Shown here: in pieces, positions 18,372 to 26,390 of the stretch
How positions within the stretch are numbered: position 1 is the stretch's first letter
How the letters are laid out: the number at the start of each line of letters is the position of its first letter
Assembly: GCF_900095225.1 (NCBI RefSeq)
Contig: NZ_LT607414.1
Span: 620,451 to 684,450 of the forward strand
Direction: 5' to 3'
DNA from: Pseudomonas sp. UMAB-08
GTDB taxonomy: Bacteria; Pseudomonadota; Gammaproteobacteria; Pseudomonadales; Pseudomonadaceae
DNA: 64,000 nucleotides
Position numbers and translations under genes: made by a program
Notes under the pieces: generated by a model
The model's database searches: none
Told to the model about the DNA's origin: nothing
What the model saw: the letters and a program-made list of their open reading frames with translations, nothing else

Positions 18372-19583
18372 ATGAACACACTACCGAACAACACTCTGGC
18401 CTGGGTCGCGGGCAGCGACGCGCCTGAAAAAAACACCATCGACCTGGGCTTCATGGCCCTGACCGACTGCGCGCCACTGGTGGTTGCCGCCACCCAAGGG
18501 TTTGCTCAGCCCTATGGCCTGACCCTGAACCTGAAACGCCAATCGTCCTGGGCCAACCTGCGCGACAAGCTGGTCAGTGGCGAACTGGACGCCGCTCACA
18601 GCCTTTACGGGCTGATTTATGCGGTGCAATTGGGAATCAGCGGCTCCGTGGGCACCGACATGGCGGTGCTGATGGGCCTGAACCAGAACGGGCAAAGCAT
18701 TAACTTATCCAAAGCGTTGCAGGACGCGAACGTGACCAGTCCTGAGGCACTCGATCGGTACGTGCACCAAAGCCGTACAAAACTGACGTTTGCCCAGACC
18801 TTCCCCACCGGCACACATGCGATGTGGTTGTATTACTGGCTCGCGAGCCAAGGCATTCACCCGCTGAACGACGTCAATAGCGTGGTCGTACCGCCGCCAC
18901 AAATGGTCGCGCACCTGCAAGCCGGGCGTATCGACGGCTGCTGCGTGGGCGAACCCTGGTGCGCCAGCGCGGTGAATCAAGGCCTTGGCTTTACCTTGGC
19001 GACGACGCAGGCGATCTGGCCCGATCACCCGGAAAAAGTACTTGGCTGCACGCGTGAGTTTGTCGAGCAGTACCCCAACACTGCACGGGCGCTGGTCATG
19101 GCAGTGCTGGAAGCCAGCCGTTTTATTGAACAAAACGATGAAAACCGGCGCAGTACCGCGCAATTGCTCAGCGGCAGCGATTACCTCAATACGCCGGTGG
19201 ATTGCATAGAACCACGCCTCATGGGGGATTATGCCGACGGTCTCGGCAACCACTGGCATGACCCACACGCCGTGCGCTTTCACGGCGCGGGCGAAGTCAA
19301 CCTGCCCTACCTGTCCGACGGCATGTGGTTCATGACCCAGTTTCGGCGCTGGGGGCTGTTGCGCGAAGACCCTGACTACCTTGGGATCGCCACGCAAGTG
19401 CAGCAACTGAAGCTGTACAGCCAGGCAGCGGCCGCTCTCGGCATTGCAGTCCCTGAGTCCGCCATGCGCAGCAGCCAGCTGATTGATGGCAAAGTCTGGG
19501 ACGGTAGCGATCCCACAGCCTATGCACACAGCTTCAAGCTGCACGCGTTGGCCGATGCCGTACCCACCCGTGTCAGTCGCTGA
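18372..19583 (+). CDS. nasS: NasS, nitrate/nitrite sensor of the NasST system
   Basis: 403 aa of the NrtA/CmpA-type substrate-binding family (IDLGFMALTDCAPLVVAATQG, then FPTGTHAMWLYYWLASQG). There is no signal peptide or lipobox and no cognate ABC permease nearby, so it is cytoplasmic: a sensor rather than a transporter component. In the known mechanism NasS holds NasT inactive and releases it when it binds nitrate or nitrite. nasT follows after 14 bp in the same transcript. A sigma-54 promoter and ANTAR leader precede it. The start ATG overlaps the stop of a 5-codon frame by 4 bp, which may couple translation. Confidence 0.92.
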   Translation: MNTLPNNTLAWVAGSDAPEKNTIDLGFMALTDCAPLVVAATQGFAQPYGLTLNLKRQSSWANLRDKLVSGELDAAHSLYGLIYAVQLGISGSVGTDMAVLMGLNQNGQSINLSKALQDANVTSPEALDRYVHQSRTKLTFAQTFPTGTHAMWLYYWLASQGIHPLNDVNSVVVPPPQMVAHLQAGRIDGCCVGEPWCASAVNQGLGFTLATTQAIWPDHPEKVLGCTREFVEQYPNTARALVMAVLEASRFIEQNDENRRSTAQLLSGSDYLNTPVDCIEPRLMGDYADGLGNHWHDPHAVRFHGAGEVNLPYLSDGMWFMTQFRRWGLLREDPDYLGIATQVQQLKLYSQAAAALGIAVPESAMRSSQLIDGKVWDGSDPTAYAHSFKLHALADAVPTRVSR

Positions 19584-19597
19584 AGGAAGTCGCGAAC

Positions 19598-20173
19598 ATG
19601 CTGCGTATCCTGCTGATAAATGACACGGCAAAAAAAGTCGGACGCCTCAAGGCCGCACTCAGCGAAGCCGGTTTCGAGGTGATCGACGAGTCTGGGCTGA
19701 CCATCGACTTGCCTGCACGGGTAGAGGCCGTGCGCCCCGACGTCATTTTGATCGACACCGAGTCCCCCGGCCGAGACGTGATGGAGCAAGTGGTGCTGGT
19801 CACCCGCGATCTGCCGCGCCCTATCGTGATGTTCACCGATGAGCACGACCCGCTCGTCATGCGCCAGGCCATCAAATCCGGGGTCAGTGCCTACATCGTT
19901 GAAGGTATCAATGCCCAACGCCTGCAACCGATCCTGGACGTGGCGATGGCCCGTTTTGAGAGCGATCAAGCGCTGCGTGCCCAATTACAGGCACGCGACC
20001 AGCAATTGGTGGAGCGAAAACGCATCGAGTTGGCCAAAGGCCTGTTGATGAAGATGAAGGACTGCAAAGAAGAAGAGGCCTACACCCTGATGCGCCGCCA
20101 AGCCATGAGCCGCCAGCAGAAGCTGATTCAGGTGGCTGAGCAGATCATTGCCATGAGTGAATTACTGGGATGA
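19598..20173 (+). CDS. nasT: NasT, ANTAR-domain transcription antiterminator
   Basis: 191 aa: an N-terminal receiver-like domain (about 1-120, DVILIDTESPGRDV) and a C-terminal ANTAR RNA-binding domain (about 130-190; ERKRIELAKGLLMKMKDCKEEEAYTLMRRQAM). AAGGAAG just upstream serves as ribosome-binding site. ANTAR proteins bind paired hairpins with hexaloops carrying A1 and G4 and prevent formation of a downstream terminator. Three such leaders lie in this window, before nasS, nasA and nirB, all plausible targets. NasS is the partner that restrains it. Confidence 0.95.
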   Translation: MLRILLINDTAKKVGRLKAALSEAGFEVIDESGLTIDLPARVEAVRPDVILIDTESPGRDVMEQVVLVTRDLPRPIVMFTDEHDPLVMRQAIKSGVSAYIVEGINAQRLQPILDVAMARFESDQALRAQLQARDQQLVERKRIELAKGLLMKMKDCKEEEAYTLMRRQAMSRQQKLIQVAEQIIAMSELLG

Positions 20174-20216
20174 ATTGATCGCTCTCACGTGTCGCGCGAG
20201 AGCAATCCTCTGATGA

Positions 20217-20232
20217 TGGCCCGGCTTTTGCT
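20217..20232 (+). promoter_or_regulatory. Sigma-54 promoter of the nitrate transporter operon
   Basis: TGGCCCGGCTTTTGCT: GG (20218-20219) and GC (20230-20231) are exactly 10 nt apart. The predicted start is near 20243, just before the first leader hairpin at 20247. It lies 44 bp past the nasT stop, so nasA need not depend on nasST read-through. Confidence 0.75.
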
Positions 20233-20246
20233 TTAGAGATTACACA

Positions 20247-20329
20247 GGTAGCCAACGGCGGCTGCCCCACTTACGACAAAGACGTCGCATACCCCTCTCG
20301 CAAACGCGAATCGGGTTGCGGCGTTTTTT
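20247..20329 (+). promoter_or_regulatory. ANTAR-type antitermination leader of nasA
   Basis: P1: GGTAGCC (20247-20253) with GGCTGCC (20260-20266), hexaloop AACGGC. P2: CGAC (20274-20277) with GTCG (20284-20287), hexaloop AAAGAC. Terminator: 20278-20289 (AAAGACGTCGCA) pairs with 20317-20328 (allowing G-U), extended by ACCC/GGGT (20291-20294 with 20313-20316), and its 3' side is a T-run (20324-20329). The P2 loop and 3' arm are the terminator 5' arm, so the structures are mutually exclusive. Same plan as the nasS and nirB leaders. Confidence 0.8.
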
Positions 20330-20337
20330 GCGTTTTG

Positions 20338-20385
20338 GCCCCAGCGCCTGGGGCTGGTGGAGCCCCCGGATATGGATGCTCCACC
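20338..20385 (+). promoter_or_regulatory. Two further hairpins between the nasA attenuator and start codon
   Basis: GCCCCAG (20338-20344) pairs with CTGGGGC (20348-20354), then GGTGGAGC (20356-20363) pairs with GCTCCACC (20378-20385). There is no T-run. They sit downstream of the terminator and about 75 nt before the nasA start; role unknown, perhaps mRNA stability. Confidence 0.5.
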
Positions 20386-20461
20386 TGCACGTCCCTACCC
20401 CGTTGAGCTTCAAGCCGCGCTCGAACTCAGCAACAACTCTTTTTTGCAGATGAGGTGTTCA

Positions 20462-21673
20462 ATGAATACAAGCTTCTGGAAAGCCGGCCATAAGCCGACT
20501 CTGTTCGCAGCCTTCCTGTATTTCGACCTGAGTTTCATGGTCTGGTACCTGCTCGGCCCAATGGCCGTACAGATCGCCGGCGATCTGCACCTGACCACCC
20601 AGCAGCGCGGATTGATGGTAGCGACGCCGATTCTGGCCGGGGCTTTTCTGCGCGTACTCATGGGCCTGCTGGCTGACAAGTTGTCGCCAAAGACAGCGGG
20701 CATCATCGGTCAAGTGATCGTCATTGGTGCATTGTTGGCGGCCTGGCAGCTGGGCATCCACAGCTATGAGCAAGCCTTGCTGCTCGGGGTATTCCTCGGC
20801 ATGGCAGGCGCCGCGTTCGCAGTCGCCCTGCCGCTGGCCTCGCAATGGTACCCGGCAGAGCATCAAGGCAAGGCCATGGGCATTGCCGGTGCAGGCAACT
20901 CCGGCACCGTGTTCGCCGCACTGATCGCCCCTGCACTGGCCTTGGCCTTTGGCTGGACCAACGTGTTCGGCTTCGCCCTGATTCCGCTGATCCTGGTCCT
21001 GATCGTTTTTACATTGATGGCCCGCAACTCGCCGCAACGGGCAAAAACCAAATCCATGGCTGACTACATGAAAGCCCTGGGCGACCGTGACACCTGGTGG
21101 TTCATGTTCTTCTACGCAGTGACCTTCGGCGGCTTTATTGGCCTGGCCAGCGCCCTGCCCGGCTATTTCAACGACCAATACGGCCTGAGCCCGGTGACTG
21201 CAGGTTATTACACGGCAGCCTGCGTGTTCGGTGGCAGCATGATGCGCCCACTGGGCGGTGCTCTGGCGGACCGGTTCGGCGGGATTCGTACCTTGTCGGG
21301 GATGTACGCAGTGGCGGCCATCTGTATTGCGGCTGTCGGGTTTAACCTGCCCAGCTCTTGGGCTGCCCTGGCCCTGTTCGTTTCGGCAATGCTTGGCCTG
21401 GGTGCCGGCAACGGCGCAGTATTCCAACTGGTACCGCAGCGCTTTCGTCAGGAAATCGGTGTGATGACGGGCTTGATCGGCATGGCCGGTGGCGTGGGTG
21501 GTTTCCTCCTGGCAGCCGGTCTGGGTGCAATCAAGCAGAACACAGGCGATTACCAAATGGGTCTGTGGCTGTTCGCCAGCCTCGGCGTATTGGCCTGGTT
21601 CGGCCTGCATAACGTCAAACGCCGCTGGAGAACCACATGGGGCTCGGCAGCAGTGACGGCGGCACGGGTTTAA
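20462..21673 (+). CDS. nasA: Nitrate/nitrite transporter, major facilitator superfamily (NarK/NasA type)
   Basis: 403 aa, about 12 membrane helices. It shows nitrate/nitrite porter signatures: GNSGTVFAALIAPALA and, in the second half, GLGAGNGAVFQLVPQRF, with a conserved arginine in the early FLRVLMGLLADK region. It imports nitrate for assimilation. The ATG at 20462 has TGAGGTG about 5 bp upstream; the longer frame from 20357 runs through the leader hairpins and is rejected. The downstream kinase/phosphatase gene starts inside its last 37 bp, implying translational coupling. Confidence 0.95.
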   Translation: MNTSFWKAGHKPTLFAAFLYFDLSFMVWYLLGPMAVQIAGDLHLTTQQRGLMVATPILAGAFLRVLMGLLADKLSPKTAGIIGQVIVIGALLAAWQLGIHSYEQALLLGVFLGMAGAAFAVALPLASQWYPAEHQGKAMGIAGAGNSGTVFAALIAPALALAFGWTNVFGFALIPLILVLIVFTLMARNSPQRAKTKSMADYMKALGDRDTWWFMFFYAVTFGGFIGLASALPGYFNDQYGLSPVTAGYYTAACVFGGSMMRPLGGALADRFGGIRTLSGMYAVAAICIAAVGFNLPSSWAALALFVSAMLGLGAGNGAVFQLVPQRFRQEIGVMTGLIGMAGGVGGFLLAAGLGAIKQNTGDYQMGLWLFASLGVLAWFGLHNVKRRWRTTWGSAAVTAARV

Positions 21674-23340
21674 CCTCCCCGATGAGCTTGCAACTGAGTT
21701 TCGCCCATTTCAGCGCCAGTGGTCCGCGCACGGAAAATCAGGATGCAGGTCGCCTGGTGACGCCGATGCCGGCATTGGCGGCGAGCAAGGGCTACTTGTT
21801 CGCCCTCGCCGACGGTGTCAGCCATTGTGCCGACGGCGGGCTGGCGGCCCGCTCGACCTTGCAGGCGCTGGCGCTGGATTACTACGCCACCCCGGAAACC
21901 TGGGGTGTCGCGCAGTCGCTGGACCGCCTGTTGCTGGCACAGAATCGCTGGCTACAGGCCAATGGCCTGCTGACTACCTTGAGTGCCATCGTCTTACGGG
22001 GCCGGCGTTTCACCCTGGCCCATGTCGGCGATTGCCGGGTTTACCGCTGGTACGCAGGGCAACTGCTGCGCGTCAGTGAGGACCACGTCTGGGAACAACC
22101 GGACATGCAACACGTCCTCAAGCGTGCGCTGGGGCTCGATCAATACGTGGTCATGGACTACCTTGACGGCGAACTGCGCGAGGGCGAGCGCTGGCTGATA
22201 CTCAGTGACGGCGTGTGGTCGACGCTCAGCGAAGCCAGCATCAGCTCAATCCTGCGCGAGCAGGACAATCTCGATAACGCGGTGCAGACCCTGGTCAGCG
22301 CCGCGCATCTGGCGGGCAGTCAAGACAACGCCAGCGCCCTGCTGATTCAAGTCGATGGACTGGGGCAGGATAACCTTGGCGACACCCTGATCCAGCTTCA
22401 GCAATGGCCAATACCTCCCGCGCTGAAGCCGGGCCAACGGTTCGAAGGCTGGCAGGTGGAAACGGTTCTCGGGCAGTCGCGGCAATCCCTGCTGTACCGG
22501 GTACGCGATCAGCAGCAACAGACCTGGCTACTGAAAACCCTGCCTGCAAGTCGTCATGCCGAAAGCCATGCAGGACAAAGCCTGCTACTGGAAGAGTGGT
22601 TCTTGCGGCGCGTGGCCGGACGGTTTTTCCCTGAGATTCATCCCGCCCCCGAACGTCAGCATTTGTATTACGTGATGCGCGAATACCCCGGCCAGACCCT
22701 GGCCAAGGTGTTCGAGGAAAACGGTCCACTGCCGTTGCCGCAATGGCAGGATCTGGCCATAAGCTTGCTGCGCGCCTTGGGTCTACTGCATCGACGCAAC
22801 ATCGTGCATCGCGACATCAAGCCGGAGAACCTGCTGCTTGATGACGGTGGCGAGCTGCGCGTGCTGGATTTCGGCCTGGCTTATTGCCCCGGCCTGTCAG
22901 TCGATACCGCCAACGACTTACCCGGCACACCCAGCTTCATCGCCCCCGAAGCCTTTGACGGCATAGCCCCCAGTGGACAGCAGGACTTATACAGCGCCGG
23001 AGTAACCCTGTATTACCTGCTCACCGGGCACTATCCCTATGGCGAAATCGAAGCGTTTCAACACCCGCACTTTGGCGTGGCGGTTCCGGCCAGTCGCTAT
23101 CGACCGGACGTACCGGACTGGCTGGAGCGCAACCTGAGCCGGGCGCTGAGTGCAGACCCGACCCAGCGTTATGAAACCGCCGAAGAGTGGTTATTGGAAC
23201 TGGAACAGGCCGAACTGACCACGCTCAAGGTCAAACCCAGGCCGCTACTGGAACGCGAGCCGCTGAAGGTATGGCGAACACTGGCGCTGACGTCGTTGCT
23301 GGTGAATCTGATACTGATTATCTGGATATTGCGTGGATGA
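21637..23340 (+). CDS. Fused PP2C phosphatase / eukaryotic-type Ser/Thr protein kinase with C-terminal membrane anchor
   Basis: 567 aa from ATG 21637 (GGAG 6-7 bp upstream), overlapping nasA by 37 bp; ATG 21682 is an alternative lacking a ribosome-binding site. Residues about 20-245 are a PP2C phosphatase (RTENQDAG, ALADGVSHCADGG, HVGDCRVYRW, LILSDGVWS, SQDNASALL). Residues about 270-530 are a Hanks-type kinase: Lys300 in LLKTLP, VHRDIKPENLLL with Asp393, LDFGLAY, IAPEAFDG. The glycine-rich loop is degraded (LGQSRQSLLYRV). One C-terminal TM helix (LALTSLLVNLILIIWILRG) anchors it with both domains cytoplasmic. A homologue at this place is known in other pseudomonads; its substrate is not known to me, the transporter being a guess from coupling. 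Confidence 0.9.
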   Translation: MGLGSSDGGTGLTSPMSLQLSFAHFSASGPRTENQDAGRLVTPMPALAASKGYLFALADGVSHCADGGLAARSTLQALALDYYATPETWGVAQSLDRLLLAQNRWLQANGLLTTLSAIVLRGRRFTLAHVGDCRVYRWYAGQLLRVSEDHVWEQPDMQHVLKRALGLDQYVVMDYLDGELREGERWLILSDGVWSTLSEASISSILREQDNLDNAVQTLVSAAHLAGSQDNASALLIQVDGLGQDNLGDTLIQLQQWPIPPALKPGQRFEGWQVETVLGQSRQSLLYRVRDQQQQTWLLKTLPASRHAESHAGQSLLLEEWFLRRVAGRFFPEIHPAPERQHLYYVMREYPGQTLAKVFEENGPLPLPQWQDLAISLLRALGLLHRRNIVHRDIKPENLLLDDGGELRVLDFGLAYCPGLSVDTANDLPGTPSFIAPEAFDGIAPSGQQDLYSAGVTLYYLLTGHYPYGEIEAFQHPHFGVAVPASRYRPDVPDWLERNLSRALSADPTQRYETAEEWLLELEQAELTTLKVKPRPLLEREPLKVWRTLALTSLLVNLILIIWILRG

Positions 23341-23447
23341 GGTGGCGACCCAAGATCGCACCACTTGCGGGCAATCCGCGTTAAAAGAGTGCAATCAACC
23401 CAGCACAACGCCTGGAAAACCCCAGTAATCACGGGCGCCCACCGACT

Positions 23448-23463
23448 TGGCACAACCACTGCA
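23448..23463 (+). promoter_or_regulatory. Sigma-54 promoter of nirBD-nasC-cobA
   Basis: TGGCACAACCACTGCA is an almost perfect -24/-12 element: GG (23449-23450), 10 nt, GC (23461-23462). The start would fall near 23474, shortly before the P1 hairpin of the leader. Confidence 0.87.
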
Positions 23464-23486
23464 TTAGTTTCACCAAGCAATTTATA

Positions 23487-23581
23487 AAGTGCCCGCTTTC
23501 AACGACGAAAGTGGCACTTCCCGAGAGAACGGGACTGGACAAAGGCGTCCTCGCTAGGTGACTAGCGGGACGCCTTTTTTT
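23487..23581 (+). promoter_or_regulatory. ANTAR-type antitermination leader of nirB
   Basis: P1: CTTTC (23496-23500) with GAAAG (23507-23511) closing AACGAC, supported by an outer AAGTGCC/GGCACTT helix (23487-23493 with 23513-23519). P2: GGAC (23537-23540) with GTCC (23547-23550) closing AAAGGC. Terminator: AAAGGCGTCC (23541-23550) with GGACGCCTTT (23568-23577), inner CGCTAG/CTAGCG, then T-run to 23581. The terminator 5' arm is exactly the P2 loop and 3' arm. Antitermination in front of nirB is established in P. aeruginosa; this is its counterpart. Confidence 0.88.
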
Positions 23582-23631
23582 GTTTGCGCGGAACTTGTCG
23601 AGCACGCCCCTCGTGGTCTCTCGGAGGCACT

Positions 23632-26076
23632 ATGAAAAAACTCAAACTGGTGATGATTGGCAACGGCATGGCCGGTGTTCGCACCCTCGAAGAGCTGCTC
23701 AAACTGAGCGCCGACCTGTACGACATCACCGTGTTCGGCGCAGAGCCACACCCCAATTACAACCGCATTCTGCTGTCGCCAGTATTGGCCGGCGAGCAAA
23801 CGTTCGATGAGATCGTGCTCAACGATTTGAGCTGGTACCTGGAAAACAACATTCAGCTACTGCTCAACCGTAAAGTGGTGAAGATTGATCGCGCCAAGCG
23901 CCTGGTAATCGCCGACGACGGCACTGAAGCCCACTATGATCGTTTGCTGATCGCGACCGGCTCGACCCCCTTCATTCTGCCCATCCCCGGCAATGACCTG
24001 CAGGGTGTGATCGGCTACCGCGACATCGCCGACACCCAGACCATGATCAACACCGCCAAGACCCACACCCACGCAGTGGTGATTGGTGGCGGCCTGCTCG
24101 GCCTCGAGGCCGCCAACGGCCTCAAGCTGCGCGGCATGCACGTGACCGTGGTGCACATCGGCGAATGGCTGCTGGAACGCCAACTAGACCAGACTTCCGC
24201 GCATTTACTGCAAATGGAATTGGAAAAGCGCGGCCTGACGTTCCGCCTGAAAGAACAGACCCAGGCACTGCTCGATGACGGCAAAGGCCGGGTGAAAGCC
24301 GTGCAATTCAAGAACGGCGATGTGATCCCTGCCGATCTGGTGGTCATGGCCGCCGGTATCCGCCCCGCCACCGAATTGGCCGAACAGGCTGGCATCCCCT
24401 GCAACCGGGGGATTCTGGTCAACGACACCCTGCAAACCTACGACCCGCGCGTGTATGCCATCGGCGAATGCGCCAGCCATCGCGGCATTGCCTACGGGCT
24501 GGTGGCGCCGCTGTTCGAACAGGCCAAGGTCTGCGCCAACCACCTGGCACAACTGGGCTTTGCGCGCTATCAAGGCTCGGTGACCTCGACCAAGTTGAAA
24601 GTGACCGGCGTCGACCTGTTTTCCGCTGGCGACTTCATGGGCGGCGAAGGCACTGAAACCATCACACTGTCCGACCCGATTGGTGGAGTCTATAAAAAGC
24701 TGGTGATCAAGGATGACGTCCTGGTCGGCGCCTGCCTGTATGGCGACACCGCAGACGGCGGCTGGTACTTCCGGCAAATCCGCGAAAACCATCAGATCAA
24801 TGAAATCCGCGACCACCTGATGTTCGGCGAAAACGCCTTGGGCGATGTCGGCCACCAGGGTCAGGACAAAGCCATGAGCATGGCCGACAGCGCCGAAGTC
24901 TGCGGCTGCAATGGCGTCTGCAAAGGGACCATCGTCAAGGCGATTCAGGAACATGGCCTGTTCAGCGTCGATGACGTGAAGAAGCACACCAAGGCAGCGA
25001 GCTCCTGCGGCTCTTGCGCCGGTCTGGTGGAGCAGATTCTGATCAACACCGTGGGCGGTGCAGCGGACGTCAAACCGAAGAGCGAAAAAGCCATCTGCGG
25101 TTGCAGCGACCTGAACCACGGGCAAATCCGCAAGGCCATTCGCGACCAGCATCTGCTGACCATCGCAGGCGCCATGAGCTACATGAACTGGCGCACCCCC
25201 AACGGCTGCGCCACCTGCCGTCCTGCGCTGAACTATTACCTGATTTCCACCTGGCCAGGCGAGGCAAAGGACGATCCGCAATCGCGTCTGATCAACGAAC
25301 GCGCTCACGCCAATATTCAAAAAGACGGCACTTATTCGGTGGTGCCACGGATGTGGGGCGGCGTGACCAACCCGTCCGAACTGCGCCGTATTGCCGATGT
25401 CGCCGACAAGTACAACGTGCCCATGGTCAAGGTCACCGGCGGGCAACGTATCGATCTGCTGGGGATCAAGAAACAGGATTTGCCAGGCGTCTGGAAAGAC
25501 CTCGACATGCCTTCCGGCCACGCCTACGGCAAATCGATCCGCACGGTGAAGACCTGTGTCGGCAGTGAGTTCTGCCGCTTCGGCACACAGAATTCGACCC
25601 AACTGGGCATCGAACTGGAGCACGACCTGTTCAACATGTGGTCACCGCACAAGGTCAAACTGGCCGTGTCCGGATGCCCGCGTAACTGTTCTGAAGCCGG
25701 GATCAAGGACGTTGGCATCATCGGCGTCGACTCCGGCTGGGAGATGTACATCGGTGGCAACGGCGGGATCAAGACCGAAGTCGCCGAATTCTTCGTCAAG
25801 CTGAAAACCGCTGAAGAAGTCCGCGAATACAACGGCGCCTTCCTGCAACTGTATCGCGAAGAAGCCTTCTACTTGGAGCGCACCGTGCACTACCTGCAAC
25901 GGGTCGGTATGGAGCACATCAAAAAAGCGGTGCTGGAAGATCACGACAACCGCCGGGCCCTGAACGCGAAATTGCAGTTCTCACTGTCATTCGAGCAGGA
26001 CCCCTGGAAAGAGCGCATCGAGCAACCGCTGCTGAAAAAAGAATTCGAACGCATCCCTGTGGAGGTGCTGGCATGA
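23632..26076 (+). CDS. nirB: Assimilatory nitrite reductase (NAD(P)H), large subunit
   Basis: 814 aa; TCGGAGG 6 bp before ATG 23632. Order: FAD/NAD(P)H disulfide-oxidoreductase domain (about 1-330; MIGNGMAGVRTLEEL, ATGSTPF, GGGLLGLEAANGL), two BFD-like [2Fe-2S] domains (about 425-535; CGCNGVCKG with SCGSCAG, and CGCSDLNHGQ with ATCRP), then the sirohaem/[4Fe-4S] reductase domains (about 550-800) with CVGSEFCRFG and CPRNC ligating cysteines. Reduces nitrite to ammonium in the cytoplasm. The stop overlaps nirD (ATGA). Expression should require the sigma-54 promoter and leader read-through. Confidence 0.97.
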   Translation: MKKLKLVMIGNGMAGVRTLEELLKLSADLYDITVFGAEPHPNYNRILLSPVLAGEQTFDEIVLNDLSWYLENNIQLLLNRKVVKIDRAKRLVIADDGTEAHYDRLLIATGSTPFILPIPGNDLQGVIGYRDIADTQTMINTAKTHTHAVVIGGGLLGLEAANGLKLRGMHVTVVHIGEWLLERQLDQTSAHLLQMELEKRGLTFRLKEQTQALLDDGKGRVKAVQFKNGDVIPADLVVMAAGIRPATELAEQAGIPCNRGILVNDTLQTYDPRVYAIGECASHRGIAYGLVAPLFEQAKVCANHLAQLGFARYQGSVTSTKLKVTGVDLFSAGDFMGGEGTETITLSDPIGGVYKKLVIKDDVLVGACLYGDTADGGWYFRQIRENHQINEIRDHLMFGENALGDVGHQGQDKAMSMADSAEVCGCNGVCKGTIVKAIQEHGLFSVDDVKKHTKAASSCGSCAGLVEQILINTVGGAADVKPKSEKAICGCSDLNHGQIRKAIRDQHLLTIAGAMSYMNWRTPNGCATCRPALNYYLISTWPGEAKDDPQSRLINERAHANIQKDGTYSVVPRMWGGVTNPSELRRIADVADKYNVPMVKVTGGQRIDLLGIKKQDLPGVWKDLDMPSGHAYGKSIRTVKTCVGSEFCRFGTQNSTQLGIELEHDLFNMWSPHKVKLAVSGCPRNCSEAGIKDVGIIGVDSGWEMYIGGNGGIKTEVAEFFVKLKTAEEVREYNGAFLQLYREEAFYLERTVHYLQRVGMEHIKKAVLEDHDNRRALNAKLQFSLSFEQDPWKERIEQPLLKKEFERIPVEVLA

Positions 26077-26390
26077 ACTGGCTCGATATCTGCGCCCTGG
26101 AAGACATCAACCCGCTGGGCTCGCGCATCATCGAAGGGCCCAAGGGGGACATCGCCATTTTCCGCACCAGCGACGATGAAGTCTTCGCCCTCGACGACCG
26201 TTGCCCACACAAAGGCGGCCCATTGTCTCAGGGGTTGATCTACGGGAAGCGCGTGGCGTGCCCGCTGCACAACTGGCAGATCGACCTGGAATCGGGTGAA
26301 GCGCAAGCGCCCGACGTGGGCTGCACACACAAACACTTGGCCCGCGTAGAGAACGGCCGCGTGCAACTGGCATTGAAGGAAGCAGCATAA
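26073..26390 (+). CDS. nirD: Nitrite reductase small subunit (Rieske-type)
   Basis: 105 aa. A Rieske-like fold with the [2Fe-2S] ligand pattern present as CPHKGGPLSQG and CPLHNWQIDLESG, so the cluster ligands appear intact; some NirD proteins have lost them. It assists NirB. It overlaps nirB by 4 bp and its stop codon overlaps the start of the nitrate reductase gene, showing tight translational coupling. Confidence 0.95.
   Translation: MNWLDICALEDINPLGSRIIEGPKGDIAIFRTSDDEVFALDDRCPHKGGPLSQGLIYGKRVACPLHNWQIDLESGEAQAPDVGCTHKHLARVENGRVQLALKEAA

Noticed and set aside
20302..20327. Alternative nasA terminator using AAACGC/GCGTTT
   Set aside because: The 12-bp pairing 20278-20289 with 20317-20328 uses the same T-run, is longer, and explains exclusivity with P2.
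20459..21610. 383-codon minus-strand frame opposite the nitrate transporter
   Set aside because: Composition is that of an antisense reading of membrane helices; the sense protein is clear.
24205..25623. 472-codon minus-strand frame opposite nirB
   Set aside because: Mirror frame of a well-defined gene; no independent signals.
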